From Thioalkalivibrio thiocyanoxidans ARh2 (GTDB lineage: Bacteria; Pseudomonadota; Gammaproteobacteria; Ectothiorhodospirales; Ectothiorhodospiraceae), in assembly GCF_000385215.1 (NCBI RefSeq), contig NZ_ARQK01000061.1, positions 116,652 to 180,651 on the forward strand: a DNA stretch of 64,000 nucleotides, given 5' to 3'. The notes under the pieces were generated by a model. The model was not told the origin of the DNA, did not search any database, and saw only the letters and a list, made by a program, of their open reading frames with translations. Every line of letters starts with the position of its first letter. Position 1 is the stretch's first letter. The position numbers were made by a program, and so were the translations under genes. Below are positions 27,946-38,487 of this stretch, piece after piece.

Positions 27946-28856
27946 TCAGGTGCCGCGGGTCAGCAGGAATTCCATCAGGGCCTTCTGCGCATGCAGGCGG
28001 TTCTCCGCCTCGTCCCAGACCACGCTTTGCGGGCCTTCGAGGACCTCGGTGGAGACCTCTTCCTCGCGGTGCGCGGGCAGGCAGTGCATGAACAGGGCGT
28101 CGTCGTTGGCCAGACGCATCAGGTCGGCGTCCACGAAGAACCCGGCAAAGGCGCGGCGGCGCGCACTCTTTTCCTGTTCCTGCCCCATGCTGGCCCAGAC
28201 GTCGGTGACCACGAGGTCGGCACCCTCGGCCGCCGCGCGCGCATCGCGGGTGAGTTCGAAATGGTCGCGCGTGGCCTCCACGACGTCCTCTTCCGGGTCG
28301 TAGCCCTCGGGACAGGCCGCCACCAGCTGGAAGTCCAGCAGGTGCGCGGCATACATGTAGCTGTGGCACATGTTGTTGCCATCGCCAATCCAGGCGACAC
28401 GCTTGCCCCGGATATCGCCCCGGTGTTCCAGATAGGTCTGCAGGTCGGCCAGTAGCTGGGCGGGATGTTCCCGGTCGGTCAGGCCATTGATCACGGGGAC
28501 CGAGGAGTTCTGGGCGAACAGCTCGATCTTCTCGTGTTCGTAGGTGCGGATCATCACGCAGTCCACCATGCGCGAGAGTACGCGGGCCGTGTCCTCGATC
28601 GGCTCTCCGCGGCCCAGCTGCGTGTCGCGCGGGGACAGGAACAGGGCATTGCCGCCCAACTGCTGCATGCCGACCTCGAACGAAACGCGTGTGCGGGTCG
28701 AGGACTTCTCGAAGATCATCCCCAGCGTCTTGCCGCGCAGGATGTCGTCGTGGTGCTCGCCCGCGTGGGTCTGGCGCTTCAGTTCGACGGCACGTTCGAG
28801 CAGGGTGCGCGTCTCGTCTGCGGACAGGTCGTGGAACGACAGGTAATGGCGGGGCT

Positions 28857-28860
<4 letters not shown>
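27946..28860 (-). CDS. argF: Ornithine carbamoyltransferase
   Basis: A 304-residue cytoplasmic enzyme making citrulline from ornithine and carbamoyl phosphate in arginine synthesis. The carbamoyl-phosphate site SSTRTRVSFE and the ornithine/OTCase signatures (FLSPRDTQLGRGE, DVWASMGQE, MHCLPAHREEEV) are present. The ATG at 28860 overlaps the argD stop by 4 bases (ATGA), indicating coupled translation. ppk lies 76 bases downstream on the same strand and might share the transcript. Confidence 0.97.
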
Positions 28861-30053
<1,193 letters not shown>

Positions 30054-30100
30054 TTGCAAGTTTCTCCCTGGGGAAGCACGGATCAGTGTTTCCCCTAAAT

Positions 30101-30159
30101 GCAGAAGCCGGCGCCCGAGTCGCCGGCTTCTGCCCGAGGTGCCGCATTGGGGCGGCACC
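30101..30159 (-). terminator. Paired stem-loops downstream of sodB
   Basis: On the minus strand after the sodB stop come GGTGCCGC/GCGGCACC (arms 30138-30145 and 30152-30159) and then a perfect 13-bp stem with arms at 30101-30113 and 30121-30133 and a 7-base loop. Only ATTTAGG follows, so it is a strong hairpin with a weak T-tract. It probably terminates sodB or stabilises its 3' end. Confidence 0.5.
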
Positions 30160-30176
30160 GATCGCGTTTGAGCGAC

Positions 30177-30758
30177 TTATTTCATCTGCTGGGCGACGAA
30201 ATCCCAGTTGACGACGGTCCAGAAATTTTCCAGGTACTTGGGACGCGCGTTGCGGTAGTCGATGTAGTAGGCATGCTCCCAGACATCGCAGGTCAGCAGC
30301 GGGGTTTTGCCATCACGCATCGGGTTGCCCGCATTGGAGGTGTTCACGATTTCGACCGAGCCATCATCATTCTGCACGAGCCAGGTCCAGCCGGAGCCGA
30401 AATTGCCGACCGCGGCCTCGTTGAACTTCTCCTTGAAGGCATCAAACGAGCCAAAGGCACTGTTGATCGCGTCCGCAAGCTTGCCGGTGGGTTCCCCGCC
30501 ACCATTCGGACCCATGCAGTTGAAGTAGAACGTATGGTTCCAGACCTGGGCACCGTTGTTGAAGATACCGCCGGCCGGTGCCTTTTTGATGATCTCTTCG
30601 AGCGAGGCATTTTCGAATTCGGAGCCCGGCAGCAGGCCGTTCAGCTTCGTTACGTAGGTCGCGTGGTGCTTGTCGTGGTGGTATTCCAGCGTCTCGGCGG
30701 AGATGTGCGGCTCCAGCGCGTTCTTGGCATAGGGCAGATCGGGCAGTTCGTAGGCCAT
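30177..30758 (-). CDS. sodB: Superoxide dismutase, iron type
   Basis: A 193-residue cytoplasmic enzyme converting superoxide to hydrogen peroxide and O2. The N-terminal and C-terminal Sod_Fe domains carry the metal ligands: His in LEYHHDKHH, His in QVWNHTFYFNCM, and Asp and His in DVWEHAYYIDY. IFNNGAQVWNHTFYFNC favours the iron over the manganese type. ATG 30758 has a clear AAGGAG site. The gene stands alone, followed by two strong hairpins. Confidence 0.96.
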   Translation of the reverse strand: MAYELPDLPYAKNALEPHISAETLEYHHDKHHATYVTKLNGLLPGSEFENASLEEIIKKAPAGGIFNNGAQVWNHTFYFNCMGPNGGGEPTGKLADAINSAFGSFDAFKEKFNEAAVGNFGSGWTWLVQNDDGSVEIVNTSNAGNPMRDGKTPLLTCDVWEHAYYIDYRNARPKYLENFWTVVNWDFVAQQMK

Positions 30759-30915
30759 GAAAGACTCCTTGTAAGAAAACATGCGAGACTGCGGCTGGCC
30801 GACCATCGATGGCCGTGCCAGTGAACCCGTCAACGATAGTCACGTTGTCCGGGGGATGCAATGTCCGATGGCGCGGCTTGGTTTTCGTTCGATGGAATCG
30901 TGAAGGAGCAAGGGT

Positions 30916-32445
30916 ATGCCCGCGCACGATGCGGATCGACAATCCAGTGCCGATCCCCCGGAGTCTGGTACGAACGCCTCTCGCAGTGCCTACCGCTGGC
31001 GCGGGCGCGTGGGGCTGTTCCTGGGCCCGCTCCTGATGCTGGCGTTCCTGCTGTTTCCGCCTCCGGAGGGCATCGGGCGCGAGGCCTGGTGGGTGCTGGG
31101 CCTGACCCTGTTCATGGCCACCTGGTGGATCAGCGAGGCCCTGCCCCTGCCCGTTACGGCGCTGCTGCCGATTGCCCTGTTGCCACTGCTGGGCGTGGTG
31201 CCCATGGACGCGGCGACCGCACCCTATGCCAATCCCATCATCTTCCTGTTCATGGGGGGCTTTGCGATCGCGCTGGCGGTGCAGCGCTGGGGGCTCCACC
31301 AGCGCATTGCGCTCGCGATCGTCAGCCGGGCGGGGGACCGCCTGCATCTCCTCGTGGGGGCCTTCATGCTGGCCACCGCGGGGTTGTCGATGTGGGTCAG
31401 CAATACGGCGACCGCCGCGCTGATGCTGCCGATTGCCCTGTCCGTTCTGGCGCTGATGGATCGGGATACGCAGATCGCGGGAGGCGGGGGCGGCCCCGAG
31501 TCGCGCCGGCCCGCGCTCGCACTACTGCTGGGGATCGCCTTTGCCGCCAACATCGGGGGCATGGCGACGATCATTGGCTCTCCGCCGAATGCACTGACTG
31601 CAGCCTATCTGGGCGACCGGCATGGCATCGAGATCGGCTTCATGCAGTGGATGATGCTGGGTCTGCCCCTCGCCACCCTGTTGCTGCTGCTGGCCTGGTG
31701 GCTGCTGACGCGCTGGGTCTTCCCGGTACATCGCGTGCGCCTGCAAGGGTTGCAGGCGATGATGGACCGGCAGCGTGCCGAGATCGGGGCATGGTCCCGG
31801 GCCGAGTACCGGGTCGCGGGGGTCTTCCTGCTGGTGGCGCTGGCGTGGCTGTCGCGGCCGTTCCTGGAGGGCGTCCTGCCGGTCCACCTGACCGATGCCG
31901 GCATTGCGATCCTGGGGGCCGGGTTGTTGTTCCTGCTGCCCTCGGGTGCGGCGGATCAGCGCCGGCTCCTGGCCTGGGACAACACGCGCGAGCTCCCCTG
32001 GGGGGTCCTGCTGCTGGTCGGGGGTGGGCTCAGCCTGGGGTCGGCCATCGAGGCGAGCGGCCTGGCGGAACTGGCCGCAGAGGGGCTCGCCGCCGCTCAG
32101 GCGTGGCCGCTGGTCCTGATTATCTCCGGGGTTGTGGTGATAACCATGCTGTTGTCGCATGTCACGAGCAATACGGCGACTGCCGCGACGCTGTTGCCGC
32201 TGGTGGTCGCGCTGGCCATGCGCATGGACATCCCGGTCGTGCTCCTCGCGATACCCGTCGCTTTTGCCGCTTCCGTGGCCTTCATGCTGCCAGTTGCCAC
32301 CCCGCCCAATGCGATCGTGTTCGCCAGCAACCGCCTGCGGGTGCTGGACATGGTGCGTGGAGGAGCGCTGCTGTCTCTGGTGGCGATTGTCCTGATCACG
32401 CTTGCTGTCTATGCCTTCGCCGAGTTCGTCCTGATGCGCGGGTAG
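30916..32445 (+). CDS. SLC13/DASS-family anion transporter
   Basis: A 509-residue inner-membrane transporter with about 11-12 hydrophobic segments. Two family repeats are clear, each with an SNT motif: MWVSNTATAALMLPIA and HVTSNTATAATLLPL. The C-terminal MLPVATPPNAIVFAS is also family-typical. DASS members move dicarboxylates, citrate or sulfate, usually with sodium. The substrate cannot be read from this sequence. The ATG has AAGGAG upstream. It stands alone between sodB and a chemoreceptor gene. Confidence 0.9.
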   Translation: MPAHDADRQSSADPPESGTNASRSAYRWRGRVGLFLGPLLMLAFLLFPPPEGIGREAWWVLGLTLFMATWWISEALPLPVTALLPIALLPLLGVVPMDAATAPYANPIIFLFMGGFAIALAVQRWGLHQRIALAIVSRAGDRLHLLVGAFMLATAGLSMWVSNTATAALMLPIALSVLALMDRDTQIAGGGGGPESRRPALALLLGIAFAANIGGMATIIGSPPNALTAAYLGDRHGIEIGFMQWMMLGLPLATLLLLLAWWLLTRWVFPVHRVRLQGLQAMMDRQRAEIGAWSRAEYRVAGVFLLVALAWLSRPFLEGVLPVHLTDAGIAILGAGLLFLLPSGAADQRRLLAWDNTRELPWGVLLLVGGGLSLGSAIEASGLAELAAEGLAAAQAWPLVLIISGVVVITMLLSHVTSNTATAATLLPLVVALAMRMDIPVVLLAIPVAFAASVAFMLPVATPPNAIVFASNRLRVLDMVRGGALLSLVAIVLITLAVYAFAEFVLMRG

Positions 32446-32484
32446 GGGTGCCCCTCTCGGGCGCTTGGCTTTCTGTGATCCCCC

Positions 32485-32511
32485 TCAAGCTTTAAGCTTC
32501 GCGGCCGCTAC
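32485..32511 (+). promoter_or_regulatory. Sigma-28 promoter of the chemoreceptor gene
   Basis: TCAAGCTT (32485-32492), 11 bases, then GCCGCTAC (32504-32511). Six of eight bases match in each box, and the arrangement equals that of the cheV and flgM promoters. Transcription would start near 32518, about 64 bases before the ATG. Confidence 0.66.
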
Positions 32512-32581
32512 TGTCTGTGAATTGCCGCAGCAAGGATGCCGCGCGTCTGCAAAGCCTTAACCTGGGGGAGAATCGTCAATT

Positions 32582-34492
32582 ATGTTCGACAACATCCGAA
32601 TCGGTGTCCGGTTGATGGTCGGGATCATCGCGGTGGTACTGCTGGCCGTGATCCTGACACTCGTCGTCGTGATGAACAGTCTTGGCACCATGGCCGATCG
32701 CGCCGAACAGCGCGAGCTGAGCGATCTGGCCGCGCAGCTCGTCGGGCGGCTGGACCAGGAGTCCGCTCGTGCGACCGCGATGGCGGAGACCGTGGCGAAG
32801 ATCCCTGACGTGCAGGAGGCCATGGGGACGGGGGATCGCGAGCGTCTGGCCGAGATGGTCGTGCCCAGTTTCGACTCGCTCAGCGAGCACTATGGCGTGG
32901 GTCAGTATCAGTTCCACACCCCGCCGGCGACCTCGTTCCTGCGCGTTCACTCCCCCGACAATTACGGGGATGACCTGTCGGACTTCCGGCAGACCGTGGT
33001 CGACACGAACGACAAGCGCACCGCGATCTCGGGGCTGGAAGAAGGCGTGGCGGGTCTCGGGATCCGCGGGGTTGTGCCGATCGAACACAATGGTGAACAC
33101 GTCGGCTCCGTGGAATTCGGGCTGTCGTTTGGCGACAGCTTCTTTGAGGAATTCACCGACGAAACGGATTCGCCGGTCGCCCTCTACCTGCGTGATGGCC
33201 GTTCGTTCAGCCGTTTCGGCGGCACCATCAGCGGTGACTCCACCTTCAGCGATGCCGAGATGCGCGAGGTCATGGAGGGCGAGGAACTTGTGCGCAACGT
33301 GACCTATGAAGGCACCCCGATGGCAGTGGTCGGGCGCCCCGTGACGGATTTCTCCGGTGATGTGGTCGGCGTGCTCGAGGTCATGGTGGACCGCAGTGCC
33401 TATGTGGCCATGGCGCGCAACGCGACCGGGACCGTGGTCGCGGTCGGAGTCGTTGCTGTGGCCCTCGGCGCGCTCCTGGCCTGGTTGCTGACCCGCAGCA
33501 TCGTGCGTCCGCTGAATCGCACGGTGGTCCGCCTGAACGATATCGCGGGTGGCGGCGGTGACCTGACCCGCAAGCTGGAGGTCTCCGGGCGCAACGAGCT
33601 TGGAGAACTGGCGGAGGCGTTCAACAACTTCGTCGAACAGATTCGCGGTCTGGTGGCGAGTGTCGCGGCCGGGGGCGACCAGGTCGCCGCCGCGGCGAAC
33701 GAGCTGTCCGCGACCAGCGAGGAGACCAACGAGCAGGTCCGCCGCCAGAAGTCCGAAATCGACCAGGTGGCGACGGCGATGAACGAGATGACGGCCACGG
33801 TGCAGGAAGTGGCCCGAAATGCGGCGGATGCCGCCGCCGCGGCGCAGAACACCGACCAGGACGCCAGCGAGGGCCAGCAGGTCGTGCAGCGGACCGTGGC
33901 CGCGATCAACACCCTGTCGCAGCAGGTCGATGGTGCTGCCGAGGTGGTGAGCCGCCTGTCTCAGGATGCCGAGGAGATCAACAAGGTCCTGGAAGTGATC
34001 GGCGATATCGCCGACCAGACCAACCTGCTGGCGCTGAACGCGGCGATCGAGGCGGCGCGTGCGGGCGAACAGGGCCGCGGTTTCGCGGTGGTTGCCGACG
34101 AGGTCCGGACCCTGGCCAGCCGCACGCAGGACTCGACCCACGAGATCCAGCAGATGATCGAGCGTGTGCAAAGCGGCACCCGCGAGGCGGTGCAGGCGAT
34201 GGAAGACGGCCGTTCCAAGGCGCACCAGAGCGTGGAGCAGGTCAACCTGGCGGGCGAATCGCTGACCGCGATCACCCAGTCGGTCACGCGCATCAGCGAC
34301 ATGAACACGCAGATCGCCAGTGCCGCCGAGGAGCAGTCGACGGTGGCCGAGGAGATCAACCGCAACGTCGCCAACGTGACCGAGGTGCTGGATCAGACCG
34401 CGGCTGGATCGGAACAGATCCGCAATGCCTCAGAGGAGCTGTCCAAGCTGGCCTCCGAGCAGCAGCAGCGGGTGGGGCAGTTCAAGGTATAA
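32582..34492 (+). CDS. Methyl-accepting chemotaxis protein with periplasmic Cache domain
   Basis: A 636-residue inner-membrane chemoreceptor. Membrane segments lie at about 11-32 and 282-304. The periplasmic part (about 35-280) looks like a double Cache domain of the dCache_3 type ([32 protein letters not shown]). A HAMP domain (about 305-360) precedes the cytoplasmic signalling hairpin with the near-invariant tip [20 protein letters not shown]. No C-terminal CheR-tethering pentapeptide is present. The ligand is unknown. A sigma-28 promoter ties it to the flagellar regulon. Confidence 0.95.
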   Translation: MFDNIRIGVRLMVGIIAVVLLAVILTLVVVMNSLGTMADRAEQRELSDLAAQLVGRLDQESARATAMAETVAKIPDVQEAMGTGDRERLAEMVVPSFDSLSEHYGVGQYQFHTPPATSFLRVHSPDNYGDDLSDFRQTVVDTNDKRTAISGLEEGVAGLGIRGVVPIEHNGEHVGSVEFGLSFGDSFFEEFTDETDSPVALYLRDGRSFSRFGGTISGDSTFSDAEMREVMEGEELVRNVTYEGTPMAVVGRPVTDFSGDVVGVLEVMVDRSAYVAMARNATGTVVAVGVVAVALGALLAWLLTRSIVRPLNRTVVRLNDIAGGGGDLTRKLEVSGRNELGELAEAFNNFVEQIRGLVASVAAGGDQVAAAANELSATSEETNEQVRRQKSEIDQVATAMNEMTATVQEVARNAADAAAAAQNTDQDASEGQQVVQRTVAAINTLSQQVDGAAEVVSRLSQDAEEINKVLEVIGDIADQTNLLALNAAIEAARAGEQGRGFAVVADEVRTLASRTQDSTHEIQQMIERVQSGTREAVQAMEDGRSKAHQSVEQVNLAGESLTAITQSVTRISDMNTQIASAAEEQSTVAEEINRNVANVTEVLDQTAAGSEQIRNASEELSKLASEQQQRVGQFKV

Positions 34493-34512
34493 ACCCCGAG
34501 CCAGTTGATGCC

Positions 34513-34546
34513 AAGCCCGGGTCCGGAGACGGTCCCGGGCTTTTTT
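34513..34546 (+). terminator. Rho-independent terminator of the chemoreceptor gene
   Basis: AAGCCCGGG (34513-34521) pairs with CCCGGGCTT (34534-34542), followed by a T-run to 34546. It lies 21 bases after the chemoreceptor stop. Confidence 0.9.
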
Positions 34547-34555
34547 GTGGCCGGC

Positions 34556-35425
34556 TTACTGGCTCTCGGTGGGCGGAAACAGGCGCTCGCCGTTCTCCCG
34601 GGCGATCATGCGCTGGACGTTCGCGGGTAGCTGCTCGAGCCAGGCCCGGGTGCTGTCCTTCAGCACCGTGAAGTGCTCCCAGCGGGCCAGGCTGAAGGTG
34701 TCGTTGCCGATCAGGAAACGATCCGGATAGTCGAGGAACAGTTCGAACCAGTCGTGGTCGATGATGCCGCCCGGGTTGATGCGCGGATTGCGCATGGAGA
34801 CATCCATGACCATGTGCGGGTGCCGTTCCAGGTAATCACGAATGAGAGGGGGGTAGGCATAGGAACCGGCGTGCGCCCAGAGGATGCGTACCTCGGGCTG
34901 GATGGCGTAGGCATGGTCGATCACGGCCGGATCGCTATGGATCACGATCCATAGATCGCGCTCGACCGCCAGGTCCAGCAGGTCCTCGAAGCCGCGCGCA
35001 AAACGGTCGTCGGCCTGGATGTGCAATTCCCCGATCCCGCGCCACTGGACGCGCCTTCGGTCGAGTATGGTCTCGACCTGTTCCCGCAGGCCGTCCTCGT
35101 ACATCCAGTCCATCTTGCGTCCCAGGCGCTGGGAAATCTCGAGAAACGGGACGATGCGCGTATTGGCCTTTGGCTCCAGCGCCTCGATCAATTGCGAGCG
35201 CGGGGCCATCACGATCGCGGACTGGATCGAGTTCTCCTCCAGTGTGCGTGCGACGGACTCCGGCGGGAACTGTTCCATCTGTCGTTCGCGATAGTGCAGA
35301 TGGGCATCGAACAGGGGTTCGAGCGTCTGGGCGGCGGCGCCTCCCACCAGTGAGCCCAGCAGCAGGGCAGTCGCTGGCAGAATAAAAATGCGAAGCAGTC
35401 TTCGAGGGCGATTCAGGGCGGCCAT
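34556..35425 (-). CDS. Exported amidohydrolase-superfamily protein
   Basis: A 289-residue protein with a signal peptide (IFILPATALLLGSLVGGAAAQ). The mature chain reads as a TIM-barrel amidohydrolase (Amidohydro_2 type): FDAHLHYRERQ at the first strand gives the HxH metal motif, IVIHSDPAV and ILWAHAGSYAYPP supply further histidines, and LIGNDTFSLARWE near the end contributes the usual Asp. This supports a metal-dependent hydrolase outside the cytoplasm. The substrate is unknown and the neighbours give no clue. Confidence 0.82.
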   Translation of the reverse strand: MAALNRPRRLLRIFILPATALLLGSLVGGAAAQTLEPLFDAHLHYRERQMEQFPPESVARTLEENSIQSAIVMAPRSQLIEALEPKANTRIVPFLEISQRLGRKMDWMYEDGLREQVETILDRRRVQWRGIGELHIQADDRFARGFEDLLDLAVERDLWIVIHSDPAVIDHAYAIQPEVRILWAHAGSYAYPPLIRDYLERHPHMVMDVSMRNPRINPGGIIDHDWFELFLDYPDRFLIGNDTFSLARWEHFTVLKDSTRAWLEQLPANVQRMIARENGERLFPPTESQ

Positions 35426-35516
35426 CCAGCGGATTCCTTGGGTACGGGAACCCCCATCTTATACCGCTGTATGCCGGCAGGCCTTTAGGCGCTGGCCCGT
35501 TTTTCGGACGTCACCG

Positions 35517-35966
35517 TCAGGTGCGGGAGTCCCCGGATACCGCGGCGTCCCCGGAGCTCCCGTCCTGGCGGTTCGGGTCGAAGCGCTCGCGCAGGTATTC
35601 GCCGATCGCGTCCGACTCGTACAGCCAGCGCACTTCACCGTCCGGTTCCTCGATCCGCAGGCAGGGCACCTGCAGCTTGCCGCCCTCGGTCTGCAGCTCC
35701 TCGCGGTGAGGACCGGCTGCCTGGGCGTTGCGCAGTTCGATATTCAGTGACAGCCGCTGCATCGTGCGGCGTGCCCGGATGCAGAACGGGCAGGCCGGGA
35801 AATGGTAAAGCGCGAGGTGGCGCGTCTGTTCATCAACGCGGGCCTGGTCGGCAGGGTCGCGCTCGATGCCGCGCGGGCGCGAAAGGCGCTCGCCAATCAG
35901 CATGAACGGGGTGAGGATCAGGCGTACGCCGCGGAAAAACCATCGGATCAGAAATCGCATGCGCAA
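35517..35966 (-). CDS. Membrane-associated glutaredoxin-like protein
   Basis: A 149-residue protein. The N-terminal 30 residues are hydrophobic and basic (FLIRWFFRGVRLILTPFMLI), probably a membrane anchor. A glutaredoxin/GST N-terminal-like domain (about 48-130) follows, with the redox motif C-P-F-C in HFPACPFCIRARR and the cis-Pro region QVPCLRIEEPDG. It probably reduces disulfides at the inner membrane. Partner proteins are unknown. Confidence 0.87.
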   Translation of the reverse strand: MRMRFLIRWFFRGVRLILTPFMLIGERLSRPRGIERDPADQARVDEQTRHLALYHFPACPFCIRARRTMQRLSLNIELRNAQAAGPHREELQTEGGKLQVPCLRIEEPDGEVRWLYESDAIGEYLRERFDPNRQDGSSGDAAVSGDSRT

Positions 35967-36021
35967 AAGGATGCCACAAGCCGCCTGGCGGGTGACAGAG
36001 CCCGCATCGGGCGTGCGCGTC

Positions 36022-36588
36022 TCAGGGCTGGCCGAAGTCGAACTCCCAGGGGTCTTCGGCAGGGGCGTCCAGCAGCGACGGGCGCAGACGGATCACGGTG
36101 TAGCCTGACGCCTCCAGGTCATCCAGCCGGTCCGGTGCGGCCGTGGCTACCTCGACATGCTCGGGGAAGGCATCGGCTTCGAGATCGCGCCACCCCGCGA
36201 AAGTGCCGCAGACCACGACGTTGACGCCGTCGTCCAGCACCAGTGACTCGATCTCGGTGTGGAGCGAGCCATGCGCCGCGGCCTCGGCGCGGGTCAGGGT
36301 GAACTGTTCGGCCCCGTGGGTGACGATCGCAATCGGGAGTTCCGGCGCGCGCTCGCGCAGTACCCGGATATTCGCGTGAATCTCGGGCAACAGGGCGCTC
36401 AGCGCCGCGCGGTCGTTCTCGACGATCTCGAACGCGACCCCATCGGGGAGATCGTCCTGCTCGAGTAACGCCTCGACCTCGGCAGAGGGCGGGGCTTCTT
36501 CCGGTTCATCCGCACCGGCCAGACTGCCGAACGCCGTCAGCAGGATCAGGCCGGTCAGGGCCAACAACATCGGGATGAAACGCGGCAT
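36022..36588 (-). CDS. Periplasmic DsrE/DsrF-like protein
   Basis: A 188-residue protein with a signal peptide (MLLALTGLILLTAFGSLAGA) and an acidic linker. The mature part resembles the DsrE-like fold: FEIVENDRAALSALLPEIHANI at the start, LPIAIVTHGAEQFTLT, and a single conserved cysteine in NVVVCGTFAGWRDL. DsrE relatives carry or transfer sulfur through such a cysteine; exported forms are common in sulfur-oxidising bacteria. A role in sulfur chemistry is therefore an inference, not shown. Confidence 0.78.
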   Translation of the reverse strand: MPRFIPMLLALTGLILLTAFGSLAGADEPEEAPPSAEVEALLEQDDLPDGVAFEIVENDRAALSALLPEIHANIRVLRERAPELPIAIVTHGAEQFTLTRAEAAAHGSLHTEIESLVLDDGVNVVVCGTFAGWRDLEADAFPEHVEVATAAPDRLDDLEASGYTVIRLRPSLLDAPAEDPWEFDFGQP

Positions 36589-36690
36589 TGGGTATCAGGG
36601 GCCGGGGCATGGGTGTGCTGAGCCCTATTTTGGGCCCGATTGCCGGGTCGTTGTCCACTCGCGCGCCGTTCCGGGATGCCGGTACTCTTA

Positions 36691-37413
36691 TCAGTGGCGA
36701 TCTCCCGTGGCCTCGGCCGCCATCTGGTCGTAGCTGGTGTGACGCACGTTCTTGCCCTTAACGAAGTACACGACGTACTCGCAGATGTTGCGCGCGCGAT
36801 CGCCGATGCGTTCCAGCGACCGGGTGGCCCAGACGATGTCCATCAGGCGCGGCACCGCGTCGGGTGAGGCGGTCATCTGTTTCATGAGTTTGTGCGTGAT
36901 GGCCTCGTAGAGGCTGTCGATCTGGATGTCCTGCTGTGCGACCCGCACCGCCTGCTCGGTGTCCATGCGCGCGAACGCATCGAGCACGCCGCGCGTCATC
37001 TCGCGCACGAGCTGGCCCATCTTCACGATCTCGTCCATCGGTGCCTCGCGGCGGTCGGAGTCCAGCAGTTGCAGACCCATGCGGCCCACACGCTCGGCCT
37101 CGTCGCCCATGCGTTCCAGGTCGGTGATGGTCTTGATCACCGCGATCACCAGGCGCAGGTCGGAGGCCGTGGGCTGGCGACGGGCGAGGATGTGGGTGCA
37201 TTCCTCGTCGATCTCGACCTCGAGCGCGTTGACCTTGTAGTCGGAGGTCATCACGGTTTCCGCCAGCGCGGTGTCACCCTCGACCATCGCGGTCACCGCA
37301 TCGCCGAGCTGCTGCTCGACCAGGCCGCCCATGGTCATCACCTTCTTGATGATGTCCTCCAGCTCGGCATTGAACTGCTGGGAGATGTGCTGCTTGAAAA
37401 AGCTCTTGTCCAT
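36691..37413 (-). CDS. phoU: Phosphate signalling protein PhoU
   Basis: A 240-residue all-helical protein made of two PhoU repeats (about 18-105 and 120-205), each with the E/D-rich metal-binding helix (DYKVNALEVEIDEE; AQQDIQIDSLYEAI). PhoU links the PstSCAB transporter to PhoR and keeps the Pho regulon off when phosphate is plentiful. It starts 26 bases after pstB and ends the pstC-pstA-pstB-phoU transcript. Confidence 0.96.
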   Translation of the reverse strand: MDKSFFKQHISQQFNAELEDIIKKVMTMGGLVEQQLGDAVTAMVEGDTALAETVMTSDYKVNALEVEIDEECTHILARRQPTASDLRLVIAVIKTITDLERMGDEAERVGRMGLQLLDSDRREAPMDEIVKMGQLVREMTRGVLDAFARMDTEQAVRVAQQDIQIDSLYEAITHKLMKQMTASPDAVPRLMDIVWATRSLERIGDRARNICEYVVYFVKGKNVRHTSYDQMAAEATGDRH

Positions 37414-37439
37414 GATCCGGACTCCTGATCCGAAATGGC

Positions 37440-38270
37440 CTAACCGAAGCGGCCGGTGATGTAGTCCTCGGTCTGCTTCTTGGCAGGCGAGGTGAACAGG
37501 GTGTCGGTGTCGGCGTATTCGATCAGTTCGCCCATATACATGAAGGCGGTGTAGTCGGACACGCGCGCGGCCTGCTGCATGTTGTGGGTGACGATGACCA
37601 GCGTGTAGTCCTTCTTCAGCTCGATCATCAACTCCTCGATCTTAAGCGTGGCCAGCGGGTCCAGCGCGGAGCAGGGCTCGTCCAGCAGCAGGACCTCGGG
37701 GTCGATCGCGATCGCGCGGGCGATCACCAGGCGCTGCTGCTGGCCGCCGGACAGGCCGAAGGCGTTCTCGTGCAGGCGATCCTTTACCTCGTCCCACAGC
37801 GCCGCGCGCTTGAGGGACTTCTCCACCACCTCGTTCAGGCGCCGGCGGTTGTTCACGCCCTGCAGGCGCAGGCCGTAGGCGACGTTCTCGTAGATGGACT
37901 TCGGGAACGGATTCGGCTTCTGGAACACCATGCCGACGCGGCGGCGCAGCTCCGGCACGTCCACGGCCTTGTCGTAGATGTTTTCACCGTCCAGCCGGAT
38001 CGTGCCTTCGATGCGGGCGGCATCGATCAGGTCGTTCATGCGGTTGAAACAGCGCAGGAATGTGGACTTCCCGCAGCCGGACGGGCCGATGAATGCCGTG
38101 ATCCGGTTCTTCGGGATCTGGATGTCGAGGCCCTTCAGGGCCTGATCCTCACCATAGAACAGCTTCAGGTCCTCGGCGGTCAGGCAGATCTCCTCGCTGG
38201 AGAGCCGCAGGCCGCGGTCGGGTCGGTCGCCTTGCGTCACGTTGACGGCGTGGGTAGCGGTGTCACTCAT
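37440..38270 (-). CDS. pstB: Phosphate ABC transporter ATP-binding protein PstB
   Basis: A 276-residue ABC ATPase. Walker A is GPSGCGKST, the signature is LSGGQQQRL, and Walker B is [13 protein letters not shown]; the family-specific NRMNDLI and FGYEDQ-like [11 protein letters not shown] are seen. It powers high-affinity phosphate import through PstC-PstA. It is separated from pstA by 217 bases that contain a palindromic repeat, which is unusual within this operon. Confidence 0.97.
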   Translation of the reverse strand: MSDTATHAVNVTQGDRPDRGLRLSSEEICLTAEDLKLFYGEDQALKGLDIQIPKNRITAFIGPSGCGKSTFLRCFNRMNDLIDAARIEGTIRLDGENIYDKAVDVPELRRRVGMVFQKPNPFPKSIYENVAYGLRLQGVNNRRRLNEVVEKSLKRAALWDEVKDRLHENAFGLSGGQQQRLVIARAIAIDPEVLLLDEPCSALDPLATLKIEELMIELKKDYTLVIVTHNMQQAARVSDYTAFMYMGELIEYADTDTLFTSPAKKQTEDYITGRFG

Positions 38271-38332
38271 CTCGGGTACTCCATGGGAAACAGGGTTCGA
38301 CGCATCCCGTCCTCGCGACGGTTCGGAAAAGC

Positions 38333-38457
38333 ACCGTCATCGCGAGCGCCGCAGGCGCGTGGCGATCTCCGTGGGTCGGCCCCGACGCGACCCCGGGCAG
38401 GCGTCGGGGTTGCGTCGGGAGGTTGCCGCGGCCCCTTCGGGGCCTCGCAATGACGGT
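38333..38457. repeat. Palindromic dispersed-type repeat inside the pst operon
   Basis: A 125-bp imperfect palindrome between pstA and pstB. Ends are ACCGTCATCGCGAG (38333-38346) and CTCGCAATGACGGT (38444-38457), inverted with one mismatch. Inside, CCCCGACGC (38380-38388) and GCGTCGGGG (38401-38409) form a perfect 9-bp stem, and GGCCCC/GGGGCC another. The ends resemble the GTCATTGCGAG-type palindromic repeats scattered in many proteobacterial genomes. Confidence 0.75.
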
Positions 38458-38487
38458 ACTTGCGGGAGGCGTTGTGCATCGGGCCAC

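Noticed and set aside
30082..30094. GGGAAACACTGAT on the minus strand, repeated at 63748-63760 on the plus strand
   Set aside because: A 13-base match looked like a dispersed repeat, but in 64 kb about sixty chance 13-mer pairs are expected (64000 squared over 4 to the 13th). Nothing flanking is shared.
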